This document shows, one piece after another, positions 27,067 to 35,489 of a stretch of 64,000 nucleotides of DNA. The notes under the pieces were generated by a model. The model saw only the letters and a list, made by a program, of their open reading frames with translations, was not told where the DNA came from and made no database searches. The position numbers were made by a program, and so were the translations under genes. This DNA is from GCA-2705995 sp048267965 (lineage in GTDB: Bacteria > Bacteroidota > Bacteroidia > Flavobacteriales_G > Salibacteraceae): contig JBLWWK010000005.1 in the NCBI GenBank assembly GCA_048267965.1, forward strand, positions 1 through 64,000. Direction: 5' to 3'. Position 1 is the stretch's first letter, and every line of letters begins with the position of its first letter.

Positions 27067-27134
27067 TGGAGCGCTTTCACCGATTATCAAAAAGTCGAAA
27101 GCAAAAGAGGTCGAATCCCTTACTTTTGAAACAA

Positions 27135-27827
27135 ATGGAAAACGTAATAGACATTGAAGATATAAAGCGTGAGTTTTTAGTAGGATCCGTTTTGGTAAAA
27201 GCCTTAAAATCGGTTTCACTAGAAATACAACGCGGTGAATACGTAGCGCTCATGGGGCCCTCTGGTTCTGGAAAATCTACGTTGATGAATATTCTGGGCT
27301 GCCTAGATACAGCAACCTCAGGAAAATACGTGCTCAATGGCACCGATGTACAATCGCTTAACGATGATCAGCTAGCTGAAATCAGAAACAAAGAAATTGG
27401 TTTCGTTTTTCAAACGTTTAACCTTTTGCCTCGATACTCGGCCCTAGAAAATGTGGCGTTGCCGTTAATTTATGCTGGGGTTCCTAAAAAAGAAAGAGAA
27501 GCGAGAGCTGCTGAAGTACTCAAAATGGTCAACTTAGAAGATAGAATGGATCATAAACCTAACGAGCTTTCAGGTGGGCAACGTCAGCGTGTGGCAGTGG
27601 GTAGAGCATTGGTCAATAACCCGTCTATTATCTTAGCAGATGAACCTACAGGAAACCTAGACACGAAAACCTCTCACGAGATTATGGATTTGTTTCAAGA
27701 AATTCACGATAAAGGAAATACCGTAATCTTAGTAACCCACGAAGAAGACATTGCAGAAAAAGCCAAAAGAATAATTCGCTTGCGAGATGGATTAATCGAA
27801 TCAGACCGATTAAATAGCGAATTGTAG
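27135..27827 (+). CDS. MacB-type ABC transporter ATP-binding protein
   Basis: The ATPase of the efflux operon. It has Walker A GPSGSGKST, the Q-loop FVFQTFNLLPRYSALENV, signature LSGGQRQRVAVGRAL and Walker B IILADEPTGNLD, with VTHEE as the switch. From ATG 27135 (MENVIDIEDIKREF) it is 230 aa, the normal length for LolD/MacB-type subunits. An in-frame ATG at 27066 overlaps the TolC stop (TAATG) and would add 23 basic residues; that coupling start cannot be excluded. The family works as a dimer with the FtsX-type permease. Confidence 0.9.
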   Translation: MENVIDIEDIKREFLVGSVLVKALKSVSLEIQRGEYVALMGPSGSGKSTLMNILGCLDTATSGKYVLNGTDVQSLNDDQLAEIRNKEIGFVFQTFNLLPRYSALENVALPLIYAGVPKKEREARAAEVLKMVNLEDRMDHKPNELSGGQRQRVAVGRALVNNPSIILADEPTGNLDTKTSHEIMDLFQEIHDKGNTVILVTHEEDIAEKAKRIIRLRDGLIESDRLNSEL

Positions 27828-27881
27828 TAAACAATTTGCCACAAGAATAGTATACTTACCATTCGAATAGCAATTGAAACA

Positions 27882-28436
27882 ATGAAAGTTTATACAAAAA
27901 CAGGCGATAAAGGGAAAACATCTTTATTAGGCGGAACCCGTGTGCCCAAATACAATTCACGCATCGAAGCCTACGGAACTACCGATGAATTACTTTCTTA
28001 CGTAGGGTTTCTGAGAGATCAAAACGGTATTAATCCATCTACTCACGAGATTCTAGTAGAAATTCAAGATAGATTATTTACCCTTGGTTCAAGCTTAGCT
28101 ACCGACCCAGAAAAAAGTCCGAAAACAAAAATTCCTGATCTAAAACCAGAAGATGTAGATCTTCTCGAAAAAGAAATGGATCAAATGAACACAACATTAC
28201 CTGAAATGCGTTCGTTTGTTTTACCAGGTGGTCATTCTACTGTTTCGGCAGCACACATCTGCAGAGTAGTATGCCGAAGAGCAGAAAGAAGAGTGCTTGC
28301 ACTAAGCGAAGAAAGTGAAGTTCCAGAAATAATTGCGGTATATCTCAACCGCCTTAGCGACTACTTCTTTGTGCTATCGCGCTATTTAACCCAAGAGTTA
28401 AACGGTATTGAAACTCCTTGGAAACCTAGAGTTTAA
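27882..28436 (+). CDS. Cob(I)yrinic acid a,c-diamide adenosyltransferase, PduO type
   Basis: Transfers the adenosyl group of ATP to cob(I)alamin to make coenzyme B12. The 184-aa protein is a PduO-type (not CobA-type) adenosyltransferase: the N-terminal TKTGDKGKTSLLGG ATP loop, then RIEAYGTTDELLSYVG. The middle has LPGGHSTVSAAHICRVVCRRAERR and the C-terminus YLNRLSDYFFVLSRYL, all family hallmarks. It follows the ATPase gene by 54 bp without a terminator. No B12-dependent enzyme is in the window, so its client (for example methylmalonyl-CoA mutase) lies elsewhere. Confidence 0.95.
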   Translation: MKVYTKTGDKGKTSLLGGTRVPKYNSRIEAYGTTDELLSYVGFLRDQNGINPSTHEILVEIQDRLFTLGSSLATDPEKSPKTKIPDLKPEDVDLLEKEMDQMNTTLPEMRSFVLPGGHSTVSAAHICRVVCRRAERRVLALSEESEVPEIIAVYLNRLSDYFFVLSRYLTQELNGIETPWKPRV

Positions 28437-28465
28437 CCTTAATAGAAGAGCAATTTGCAAAGGGG

Positions 28466-28495
28466 TTGCAAGTGAACAATAAAAAATTACTTTTG
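28466..28495 (+). promoter_or_regulatory. Bacteroidota-type promoter of the DUF2795 gene
   Basis: TTG (28466-28468), 19 bases, then TACTTTTG (28488-28495): an exact match to the TTG-N19-TAnnTTTG promoter pattern. Transcription should start near 28500, 30 bp before the ATG at 28530. Confidence 0.7.
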
Positions 28496-28529
28496 CGTTC
28501 TCGTAACCCATCCATAAAGACAGAGGCAT

Positions 28530-28751
28530 ATGTATTGGACATTAGAATTAGCTTCATACCTTGAAGACGCTCCATGGCCGGCAAGTAAAGACGAATTAAT
28601 CGACTTCGCATTGCGTACCGGAGCCCCACTAGAAGTGGTTGAAAATTTACAAGATATTGAGGATGACGGTGAAATCTTCGAAACCATCGAAGATATTTGG
28701 CCAGATTATCCAACCAAAGAAGATTTCTTCTTCAACGAAGACGAATATTAA
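28530..28751 (+). CDS. DUF2795 family small acidic protein
   Basis: A 73-aa very acidic protein (ends PTKEDFFFNEDEY). The core ELASYLEDAPWPASKDELIDFALRTGAPLEVVENLQDI is the DUF2795 domain, which is conserved across Bacteroidota and has no known activity. It has an excellent promoter and its own terminator, so it is a stand-alone, probably well-expressed gene. A role as a small binding partner is possible; nothing in the sequence shows which. Confidence 0.88.
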   Translation: MYWTLELASYLEDAPWPASKDELIDFALRTGAPLEVVENLQDIEDDGEIFETIEDIWPDYPTKEDFFFNEDEY

Positions 28752-28776
28752 CTATTCGTTACCATAAAAAATCTAT

Positions 28777-28807
28777 AAAAGTCGTTTCATTCGAAACGGC
28801 TTTTTTT
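28777..28807 (+). terminator. Terminator of the DUF2795 gene
   Basis: AAAAGTCGTTTC pairs with GAAACGGCTTTT (one wobble) around an ATTC loop and runs into T7. It lies 25 bp after the stop at 28751. Confidence 0.9.
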
Positions 28808-28910
28808 GTTTCTAGACCATCAATCTACCCATGGGTGGCTCTAATTGGCAGGCTCTTTTGGCAACCAACTCAACAAGGCGGCAAAGTCAAAATAAAAAGG
28901 TGCACATTTC
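28808..28910. other. Gap between the DUF2795 terminator and the secA regulatory region
   Basis: No credible gene. The gap from 28752 to 29057 holds, in order, the terminator, this featureless stretch, one GGTAGGAACC copy and the secA promoter. Confidence 0.5.
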
Positions 28911-28920
28911 GGTAGGAACC
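28911..28920 (+). repeat. Intergenic copy of GGTAGGAACC
   Basis: Perfect copy of the repeated 10-mer, 14 bp upstream of the secA -33 element. Confidence 0.8.
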
Positions 28921-28933
28921 ATTCAAAATTCTA

Positions 28934-28965
28934 TTGGGTACGTTCCAGTTAATCCGCTATTTTTG
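28934..28965 (+). promoter_or_regulatory. Promoter of secA
   Basis: TTG (28934-28936), 21 bases, then TATTTTTG (28958-28965), fitting the Bacteroidota consensus. The leader to ATG 29058 would be about 88 nt. Confidence 0.55.
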
Positions 28966-29057
28966 TGAGCCCTTTTCAATTCGTTGTCTGCCAATCTGCC
29001 AGTATTTTGCAGAGGGTATGGTAATTGAAAAGAAAAAAAGACTTTGAAACTTAGATT

Positions 29058-32000
29058 ATGCTAGATATTATCACCAAGGCTGTAGAGAAAATTCTCGGTA
29101 ACAAAAGCGACCGCGACATTAAATCTATTGTGCCCATCGTAGAGAAAGCTAATGCCGAATTTGAAAAAATAAAAGGCCTTTCTCACGACCAACTGCGCCA
29201 AAAAACAGCAGATTTTAAAGAAAAGCTGAACAACGCAGTCACCGAAGAGAGAAAGCAAATAGAAGCCATTAAAGAGCAAATCGAATCAACTGCCAATATG
29301 GATGTAGTTGAGAAAGAAAAACTCTACGGTGATATAGATCGCATTGAAGAAACCATTACAGAAAAATTAGAAACGGTTTTAACCGATATTCTACCAGAAG
29401 CTTTTGCGGTAGTAAAAGAAACTGCAAAACGCTTTTCTGAAAATTCAACTCTTACGGTTACCGCTTCTGATATGGATAGAGATTTAGCTAGCCAGCGTAA
29501 CTCTATTCAAATTTCTGGCAACGAAGCTATTTGGGATAACTCTTGGACCGCAGCAGGTGGTGAAGTAACCTGGGATATGGTTCATTACGATGTGCAGCTT
29601 ATTGGTGGTATTGTGTTGCATCAAGGTAAAATTGCCGAAATGCAAACCGGTGAAGGTAAAACCTTAGTAGCTACCTTACCTGTATACCTTAACGCACTCA
29701 CCGGGCGCGGTGTTCACCTTGTTACTGTGAACGATTACCTAGCCAGACGAGATTCTGAATGGATGGGGCCGTTATTCGAGTTTCACGGTTTAACGGTAGA
29801 TTGTATCGATAAACACCGACCCAATTCTAACGAAAGAAGAAAAGCATACAACGCAGATATTACCTACGGAACCAACAACGAATTTGGTTTTGATTACTTG
29901 AGAGACAATATGGCAAGCGCACCAGAAGATTTGGTGCAGCGTAAACACAACTATGCAATTGTCGATGAGGTAGATTCTGTATTAATCGATGATGCACGTA
30001 CTCCTTTGATTATTTCGGGTCCTACCCCAAGAGGAGACGAGCAAATGTTCGATGGCTTAAAGCCAAAAGTAGAGCGCCTTGTTAACGAGCAGCGTAAGTT
30101 AGTTACTAAGTACTTAACTTCTGCTAGAAAGAAAATTAAAGAAGGCGAAAACAACAAAGACCTCATGAAAGAAGGTCAACTTGAATTGTTTAGAGCCTAC
30201 CGCGGTTTGCCGAAAAACAAAGCGCTTATCAAGTTTTTGTCTGAGCCAGGAATGCGCCAGATATTGCAAAAAACTGAAAATTATTACCTGCAAGACCAAG
30301 GTAAAGAAATGCCAACGGTAGATAAAGAGTTGTACTTCGTGATTGAAGAAAAAATGAACTCGATTGATCTTACCGAGAAAGGGCTCGATCTTATTACTTC
30401 TTCAACAGAAGACAAAGATTTCTTCATCTTACCGGATATTTCAACCGAGCTAACAGCTATCGATAAAAGTTCCGCTTCAGACGATCAAAAACTGGCGCAG
30501 AAAGAACAGTTGATGAGTGAGTACGGAGTGAAAACAGAACGGGTTCATACCGTAGATAAACTACTCAAGGCATACTGTATGTTCGAGAAAGACGTAGAGT
30601 ATGTGGTAATGGACAACAAGGTGAAAATTGTAGACGAGCAAACAGGTCGTATCATGGATGGTAGACGCTATTCTGACGGTTTGCACCAAGCCATTGAAGC
30701 CAAAGAAAATGTGAAAATTGAGGCGGCTACTCAAACCTACGCTACCATTACATTGCAGAATTATTTCCGCATGTACAACAAGCTAGCAGGTATGACGGGT
30801 ACTGCAGAAACTGAAGCAGGCGAATTCTGGGAAATCTACAAATTAGATGTGGTAGTTATACCTACCAACCGCCCAATTCAGCGAGACGACATGCAAGATT
30901 TAGTCTACAAAACGGCTCGTGAGAAATACAATGCCGTAATAGACGAAATCGAAAAATTAAGAAATGCGGGCCGTCCTGTTTTGGTAGGAACCACTTCTGT
31001 AGAAGTTTCTGAGCTTTTAAGCAGAATGTTGAAAATGCGCCAAATCGGTCATCAAGTATTAAATGCAAAACTGCACCAAAAAGAAGCCGAAGTAGTAGCC
31101 GAAGCAGGGAAAGCAGGAACCGTAACCATTGCCACCAACATGGCGGGTAGGGGAACCGATATTAAACTTTCTGCAGAAGTGAAAAACGCAGGTGGTTTGG
31201 CCATTATTGGTACAGAAAGACACGAATCTAGACGAGTAGACAGACAGTTAAGAGGTCGTTCTGGTCGTCAAGGAGACCCCGGAAGCTCGGTTTTCTTTGT
31301 GTCGCTAGAAGATAACCTGATGAGGTTATTTGGCTCTGACAGAATTGCTCGTTTAATGGATAGAATGGGTCATGATGAGGGTGAAGTAATTCAGCACTCA
31401 ATGATTACAAAATCAATTGAAAGAGCCCAGAAGAAAGTAGAAGAAAATAACTTCGGTATTCGTAAGAACTTGCTAGAATACGATGATGTAATGAACCAAC
31501 AACGTGAGGTGATTTACAAGCGTAGAAAGCACGCACTGTACGGTGAGCGTCTTAAATTAGATATTGCCAACTCTTTCTACGATTTATCTGAAGCATTGGT
31601 AAGCGATTACCAACAAACAAAAGATTTCGAAGGCTTCAAGCTCGATTTAATCAGCGCGTTGCACATCGATTCTCCAGTAGACGAAACTACCTTCTTAAAA
31701 GAAAATGCAGCTACTGTGGCAGAGAAGGTATACGAATCGGCTTATAAGCATTACGTAGAAAGAATGAACATGGTGAAGCAAATAGCTTTCCCTGTTATTA
31801 AAAGCGTTCACGAAGACGATACCAATTCATTTACCAACATTGTAGTTCCGTTTACAGATACAAGAAAATCTATTCAAGTTGTTGCCAACTTAGAAAGAGC
31901 GTATAATACAGAAGGAACCGAATTAATCGATGCCTTAGAACGCAACGTTTTAATGGCAATGATTGATCAAAACTGGAAAGAGCACTTGCGTGAAATGGAC

Positions 32001-32438
32001 GATTTAAGACAATCGGTTCAAAATGCACGTTTCGAGCAGAAAGATCCGTTGTTGATTTACAAGTTCGAATCGTTTGAGTTGTTTAAGAAGATGCTCGAGA
32101 AAGTAAGTAGAGAATCGATTTCGTTCTTGATGAAAGCAGGTTTACCACAAGAAAGCCCTAACGCAGTACAAGAAGCAAAACCGGCTCCTAAAGCCAATAA
32201 GCCCAAGTTGCAAACAAGAAAAGATGAGTTGCCATCGCAGGCTACTGGCGGTCAAGAATATCACGATCCTTCTCAAAACAAACCGGTAGAGAAAAAACAG
32301 CCAGTTGTAGTTGAGAAGAGAATTGGTAGAAACGATAAAGTAAATATCGTTAATGTAACTACAGGCGAAAAGAAAGAACTGAAATTCAAACAGGCTGAAG
32401 CTATGATTTTAAGCGGTCAGTGGCGAATTGAAGAATAA
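29058..32438 (+). CDS. secA: Preprotein translocase ATPase SecA
   Basis: SecA drives secretory proteins through SecYEG. The 1126-aa protein is longer than E. coli SecA (901 aa), as usual in Bacteroidota, with insertions in NBD1. NBD1 carries Walker A MQTGEGKT (about residue 195) and Walker B DEVDSVLIDDARTPLIISGP (about 300). NBD2 has TNMAGRGTDIKL and RQLRGRSGRQGDPGSS. The helical scaffold and wing follow (WKEHLREMDDLRQSV). The C-terminal tail is Pro/Lys-rich and ends without the CxCxSGKKxxxCH zinc motif. It has its own promoter and a strong terminator. One GGTAGGAACC copy (30983) encodes LVGTTS in motif IV. Confidence 0.98.
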   Translation: MLDIITKAVEKILGNKSDRDIKSIVPIVEKANAEFEKIKGLSHDQLRQKTADFKEKLNNAVTEERKQIEAIKEQIESTANMDVVEKEKLYGDIDRIEETITEKLETVLTDILPEAFAVVKETAKRFSENSTLTVTASDMDRDLASQRNSIQISGNEAIWDNSWTAAGGEVTWDMVHYDVQLIGGIVLHQGKIAEMQTGEGKTLVATLPVYLNALTGRGVHLVTVNDYLARRDSEWMGPLFEFHGLTVDCIDKHRPNSNERRKAYNADITYGTNNEFGFDYLRDNMASAPEDLVQRKHNYAIVDEVDSVLIDDARTPLIISGPTPRGDEQMFDGLKPKVERLVNEQRKLVTKYLTSARKKIKEGENNKDLMKEGQLELFRAYRGLPKNKALIKFLSEPGMRQILQKTENYYLQDQGKEMPTVDKELYFVIEEKMNSIDLTEKGLDLITSSTEDKDFFILPDISTELTAIDKSSASDDQKLAQKEQLMSEYGVKTERVHTVDKLLKAYCMFEKDVEYVVMDNKVKIVDEQTGRIMDGRRYSDGLHQAIEAKENVKIEAATQTYATITLQNYFRMYNKLAGMTGTAETEAGEFWEIYKLDVVVIPTNRPIQRDDMQDLVYKTAREKYNAVIDEIEKLRNAGRPVLVGTTSVEVSELLSRMLKMRQIGHQVLNAKLHQKEAEVVAEAGKAGTVTIATNMAGRGTDIKLSAEVKNAGGLAIIGTERHESRRVDRQLRGRSGRQGDPGSSVFFVSLEDNLMRLFGSDRIARLMDRMGHDEGEVIQHSMITKSIERAQKKVEENNFGIRKNLLEYDDVMNQQREVIYKRRKHALYGERLKLDIANSFYDLSEALVSDYQQTKDFEGFKLDLISALHIDSPVDETTFLKENAATVAEKVYESAYKHYVERMNMVKQIAFPVIKSVHEDDTNSFTNIVVPFTDTRKSIQVVANLERAYNTEGTELIDALERNVLMAMIDQNWKEHLREMDDLRQSVQNARFEQKDPLLIYKFESFELFKKMLEKVSRESISFLMKAGLPQESPNAVQEAKPAPKANKPKLQTRKDELPSQATGGQEYHDPSQNKPVEKKQPVVVEKRIGRNDKVNIVNVTTGEKKELKFKQAEAMILSGQWRIEE

Positions 32439-32460
32439 ACTGAAGAGCTTATTCAAGCTT

Positions 32461-32490
32461 AAAAGCCCCTCTAATTAGAGGGGCTTTTTT
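32461..32490. terminator. Terminator between secA and the convergent orphan gene
   Basis: A perfect 12-bp stem (32461-32472 with 32477-32488) and an AATT loop, followed by T's on the plus strand, 22 bp after the secA stop. The symmetric A/T ends may let it serve the minus-strand gene too. Confidence 0.92.
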
Positions 32491-32571
32491 AGTATTGGTT
32501 ATCTATAAGCTATAACGTTGAGCTGGATTATCTGCTCAAAAGAGTGCTGAATTTTCTTTTGAAATGAGTAC

Positions 32572-32581
32572 GGTTCCTACT
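32572..32581 (-). repeat. Intergenic copy of AGTAGGAACC
   Basis: Minus-strand copy of the 9-mer core, between secA and the convergent gene ending at 32621. Confidence 0.7.
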
Positions 32582-32620
32582 ACACTTAAATTGAGAATAA
32601 TAGATGATGCGAAGGGGAAA

Positions 32621-33730
32621 TTAAGTCATATCATAACCAGAAAGAAAACGAACTTGCTGTTTCATTTCTTCTTTCGCCTCTTCGGGAAAATTGCTCGAAT
32701 AGTTTACCAAAATATTTGCGGGCGTTACTTTTTGCACGCGTGCAATGGGACCCAGTTTTTTAGAATTGAGCAGAAATTGACTAATAGGGTCTTCTAAATC
32801 TAACCACATCATGGCAATGTTTACGCCTTTGATAGAAAGCAAACCATTAAAAAACGGAATTAATGCGTCTTCGTAATTCTTGCTCACATACAAGTGGTCT
32901 AAACAAATAAAATAGAGGTTGTCTGGGTTAAACCAATTTCGAATGCCTGGGAGATAAGAAAGTGTTTTTAGCATCATATTCTTGGTTTTCGACCCAAAAG
33001 ATTTCACTTCCCACAAACAGCTGTGAACTTGTGCTGCAACAATTTTTTCACCTTTAACAGAAAGGGTGTAATAATTATTATCGCGAAATAAATCGTGAAA
33101 ATCGACCAAAGAATAGCTTTTGTAATAATCGGCTAAAACCGATCTGAATTCGGGTCGGTCTTCAATGGGTAACTTCGAAATGTTGTTGACGCGCGTGGGG
33201 TTAGAACGACTAAATGTAACTGTGGCAAATTTACCCAACACCTCAAATCCAAAAGCTTCGCTCATATTCATAGAGCGCAGGTTTTCATCGTCTATGTAAG
33301 CGTAGTAAACGAAAGGCAGCTGATGATTCTCACCATGATTGTAGTCGGCTTGGTAAATTCCCCGATGAAAAATGCTGCGAATCATTGTTTTTAAAGGGCT
33401 TTTACCTTTAAAAGAAACACGGTGATTACCGCTCGATCTTAAACCAGCACTAAACGCAAAATACCGAATGTAATAAGCGTTTACCTTACCCTGAGAAGTA
33501 GAAATTTCTCGCTGAGAAAAAGTAATATTCCCCCAAATTTTACCGTTGCGATAAATACTTAAGAAGTAAGGATTTTTCAAATGTTTTACGCGTTCTCGAG
33601 TATTTTTGTGGGCATACTGAACGCCTCTTGTACCGAGTGTTGTGTTTTCTAATAACTCAAGAACTTCTTGTGTTACTTGCTTGTTTAATACAACTTTAAA
33701 ACTCTTACTATCAACAAGGGTTTTTGCCAT
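32621..33730 (-). CDS. Protein of unknown function (369 aa)
   Basis: A 369-aa soluble protein without signal peptide or membrane helix. The C-terminal half (DNLYFICLDHLYVSKNYEDALIPFFNGLL, VNIAMMWLDLEDPISQFLL) and the YYAYIDDENLRSMNMSEAFGFEVLG segment have the feel of a double GNAT/acyltransferase-like fold, because the 'new friend is far away' pattern IDDENLRS...FGFEVLG recalls acetyltransferase beta4-alpha4-beta5. There is no clear RxxGxG acetyl-CoA loop. I cannot name a family. It stands alone, divergent from thyA, with a good ATG start (MAKTLVDSKSF). The gene is real by length and codon pattern; the fold is a guess. Confidence 0.7.
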   Translation of the reverse strand: MAKTLVDSKSFKVVLNKQVTQEVLELLENTTLGTRGVQYAHKNTRERVKHLKNPYFLSIYRNGKIWGNITFSQREISTSQGKVNAYYIRYFAFSAGLRSSGNHRVSFKGKSPLKTMIRSIFHRGIYQADYNHGENHQLPFVYYAYIDDENLRSMNMSEAFGFEVLGKFATVTFSRSNPTRVNNISKLPIEDRPEFRSVLADYYKSYSLVDFHDLFRDNNYYTLSVKGEKIVAAQVHSCLWEVKSFGSKTKNMMLKTLSYLPGIRNWFNPDNLYFICLDHLYVSKNYEDALIPFFNGLLSIKGVNIAMMWLDLEDPISQFLLNSKKLGPIARVQKVTPANILVNYSSNFPEEAKEEMKQQVRFLSGYDMT

Positions 33731-33868
33731 GGATTGGGTTTAGTCAGCTAAAAGTAAAAAATCAGCGAATCGAAATTAGTCATTGGTCATCTTTTATGAA
33801 ATTTTAAGACGAAATTCGTTTAAAAAAATTGAGCTATTCTAGCAGTTGGGCGTTCACTCAGCTCAATG

Positions 33869-33903
33869 TTTAGTTTCTTTATTGAAACTAAAAAATAGCT
33901 TTG
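33869..33903 (+). promoter_or_regulatory. thyA promoter with an inverted repeat in the -33 region
   Basis: TAGCTTTG (33896-33903) is an exact -7 box, placing the start of transcription about 12 bp before ATG 33920. Immediately upstream, TTTAGTTTC (33869-33877) and GAAACTAAA (33884-33892) form a perfect 9-bp inverted repeat that covers the -33 position, where an operator would block or aid polymerase. Confidence 0.5.
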
Positions 33904-33919
33904 CACAAACTTTTTTAGG

Positions 33920-34825
33920 ATGCAACAATATCATCAATTGCTCAACCACATTCTCGAAAACGGAACACAAAAAGGCGACCGTACCGGGGTAGGAACCGTT
34001 TCTTGCTTCGGTTATCAAATGCGCTTTAACCTTCAAGAAGGTTTTCCGCTTGTAACCACTAAAAAAGTACATCTAAAATCAATTATTCATGAATTGCTTT
34101 GGTTCGTAAAAGGCGACACCAATATTCGTTATCTCTGCCAAAACGGAGTAGGCATCTGGAATGATTGGCCTTTTCAGCGTTATTTAATAGAGAATAAGTT
34201 AGACCAGAAATACCCTAAATATTCTACTGAATGGCGAGAAGAAATGAAACGCTTTGTAGAAAAGGTAAAACAAGACGAAGCATTTGCTCAGCAATGGGGA
34301 GAATTGGGTCCTGTATACGGTAAACAATGGCGAGATTTTAACGGTTTCGATCAGTTAAAATGGGTAGTAGATGAAATTAAGCGAAATCCAGATTCTAGAA
34401 GGCTAATCGTTTCAGCTTGGAATGCTTCTGAAATAGAAGAAATGGCCAAAGCGGGCCTGCCACCTTGCCATACCATGTTTCAGTTTTATGTAAAAAATGG
34501 CGAATTAAGCTGTCAATTGTATCAGCGCAGTGCAGATACCTTTTTAGGAGTTCCGTTTAACATTGCCTCTTACGCTTTGTTAACCATGATGGTGGCGCAA
34601 GCTACTGGTTTACAACCCGGAGATTTTGTGCACACTTTTGGCGATGTTCATTTGTATAGCAACCACATCGAACAAGCTCAATTGCAACTTTCAAGAGAAA
34701 TTAGGCCGTTACCGACCTTAAAAATCAATCCGGATAAAACGGATTTATTTAGCTTCGAATTCGAAGATTTTGAATTAGAAAACTACGATCCGTGGCCAGC
34801 TATAAAAGCTTCTGTTGCGGTTTAA
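33920..34825 (+). CDS. thyA: Thymidylate synthase ThyA
   Basis: Makes dTMP from dUMP with methylenetetrahydrofolate, producing dihydrofolate. The 301-aa protein has the catalytic cysteine in LPPCHTMFQFYV (Cys183) and the dUMP-binding RRLIVSAWN and RSADTFLGVPFNIASYALL segments. It is longer than E. coli ThyA (264 aa) because of an insertion after about residue 80 (YLIENKLDQKYPKYSTEW), as in the longer Lactobacillus type. folA follows after 22 bp, so the product dihydrofolate is recycled by its neighbour. One GGTAGGAACC copy at 33988 is read GVGTVS near the N-terminus. Confidence 0.98.
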   Translation: MQQYHQLLNHILENGTQKGDRTGVGTVSCFGYQMRFNLQEGFPLVTTKKVHLKSIIHELLWFVKGDTNIRYLCQNGVGIWNDWPFQRYLIENKLDQKYPKYSTEWREEMKRFVEKVKQDEAFAQQWGELGPVYGKQWRDFNGFDQLKWVVDEIKRNPDSRRLIVSAWNASEIEEMAKAGLPPCHTMFQFYVKNGELSCQLYQRSADTFLGVPFNIASYALLTMMVAQATGLQPGDFVHTFGDVHLYSNHIEQAQLQLSREIRPLPTLKINPDKTDLFSFEFEDFELENYDPWPAIKASVAV

Positions 34826-34847
34826 ATAGAGTTGATAAGATACAAAT

Positions 34848-35372
34848 ATGAGCACAAAACCTGTTGTTTCTCTTATTGTGGCCGTTGCTGAAAATCGAGT
34901 AATTGGTAAAGACAACGACCTAATTTGGTATTTGCCCAAAGACCTCAAGTATTTTAAAGACACTACTGCTGAGCATACCGTAATTATGGGACGTAGAAAT
35001 TACCATTCTATTCCCGAAAAATACCGTCCGTTGCCCAACCGAGATAACGTGGTGGTTACCCATCAAGAAGGGTTCGAAGCGCCAGATTGCAAGGTGGTTA
35101 ACAGTGTTGAAGAAGCGCTCGATTATGCTCGTTCGCAAAACGACTCAGAGCCATTTATTATCGGTGGTGGGCAAATTTACCAATACGCCTTAGACCAAGA
35201 TTTGGTAGACAGAATGTATATTACCGAAGTGCATCATTCTTTCGAGGGCGATACGTATTTTCCAGAAGTAGATACCACAAAATGGGAGTTGGTTTCTAGT
35301 GAAGATGTGGCGCCAGACCACAGGCATAAATACGCCTTTAGTTTTAATGTTTGGGAGAAGAAAAAGAAGTAA
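34848..35372 (+). CDS. folA: Dihydrofolate reductase
   Basis: Reduces dihydrofolate to tetrahydrofolate with NADPH. The 174-aa protein shows VAVAENRVIGKDNDLIWYLPKDLKYFKDTT (catalytic acid in the DLIWYLPKDL helix), VIMGRRNYHSI (NADPH site) and FIIGGGQIYQYAL. It sits 22 bp after thyA, the classic functional pair. The target site of trimethoprim-type inhibitors appears intact. A GTAGGAACC hairpin follows 31 bp after the stop. Confidence 0.97.
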   Translation: MSTKPVVSLIVAVAENRVIGKDNDLIWYLPKDLKYFKDTTAEHTVIMGRRNYHSIPEKYRPLPNRDNVVVTHQEGFEAPDCKVVNSVEEALDYARSQNDSEPFIIGGGQIYQYALDQDLVDRMYITEVHHSFEGDTYFPEVDTTKWELVSSEDVAPDHRHKYAFSFNVWEKKKK

Positions 35373-35402
35373 TAGATAAATTCCTCTTGTTTTGATTTTT
35401 AC

Positions 35403-35429
35403 TGTAGGAACCCAATTTCGGTTCCTACC
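35403..35429. repeat. Inverted pair of GTAGGAACC words forming a hairpin
   Basis: GTAGGAACC (35404-35412) and GGTTCCTAC (35420-35428) are perfect complements with a 7-base loop, 31 bp after folA. There is no T-run, so it is not a classic terminator, but in RNA it would fold strongly. It mirrors the paired uptake-sequence hairpins known from Neisseria and Haemophilus. Confidence 0.85.
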
Positions 35430-35489
35430 GTGAATGGAAATAGCTTTGATACAAGAAGTTTTGTAATTTGCCTTTCCAAACCAGAAGAG

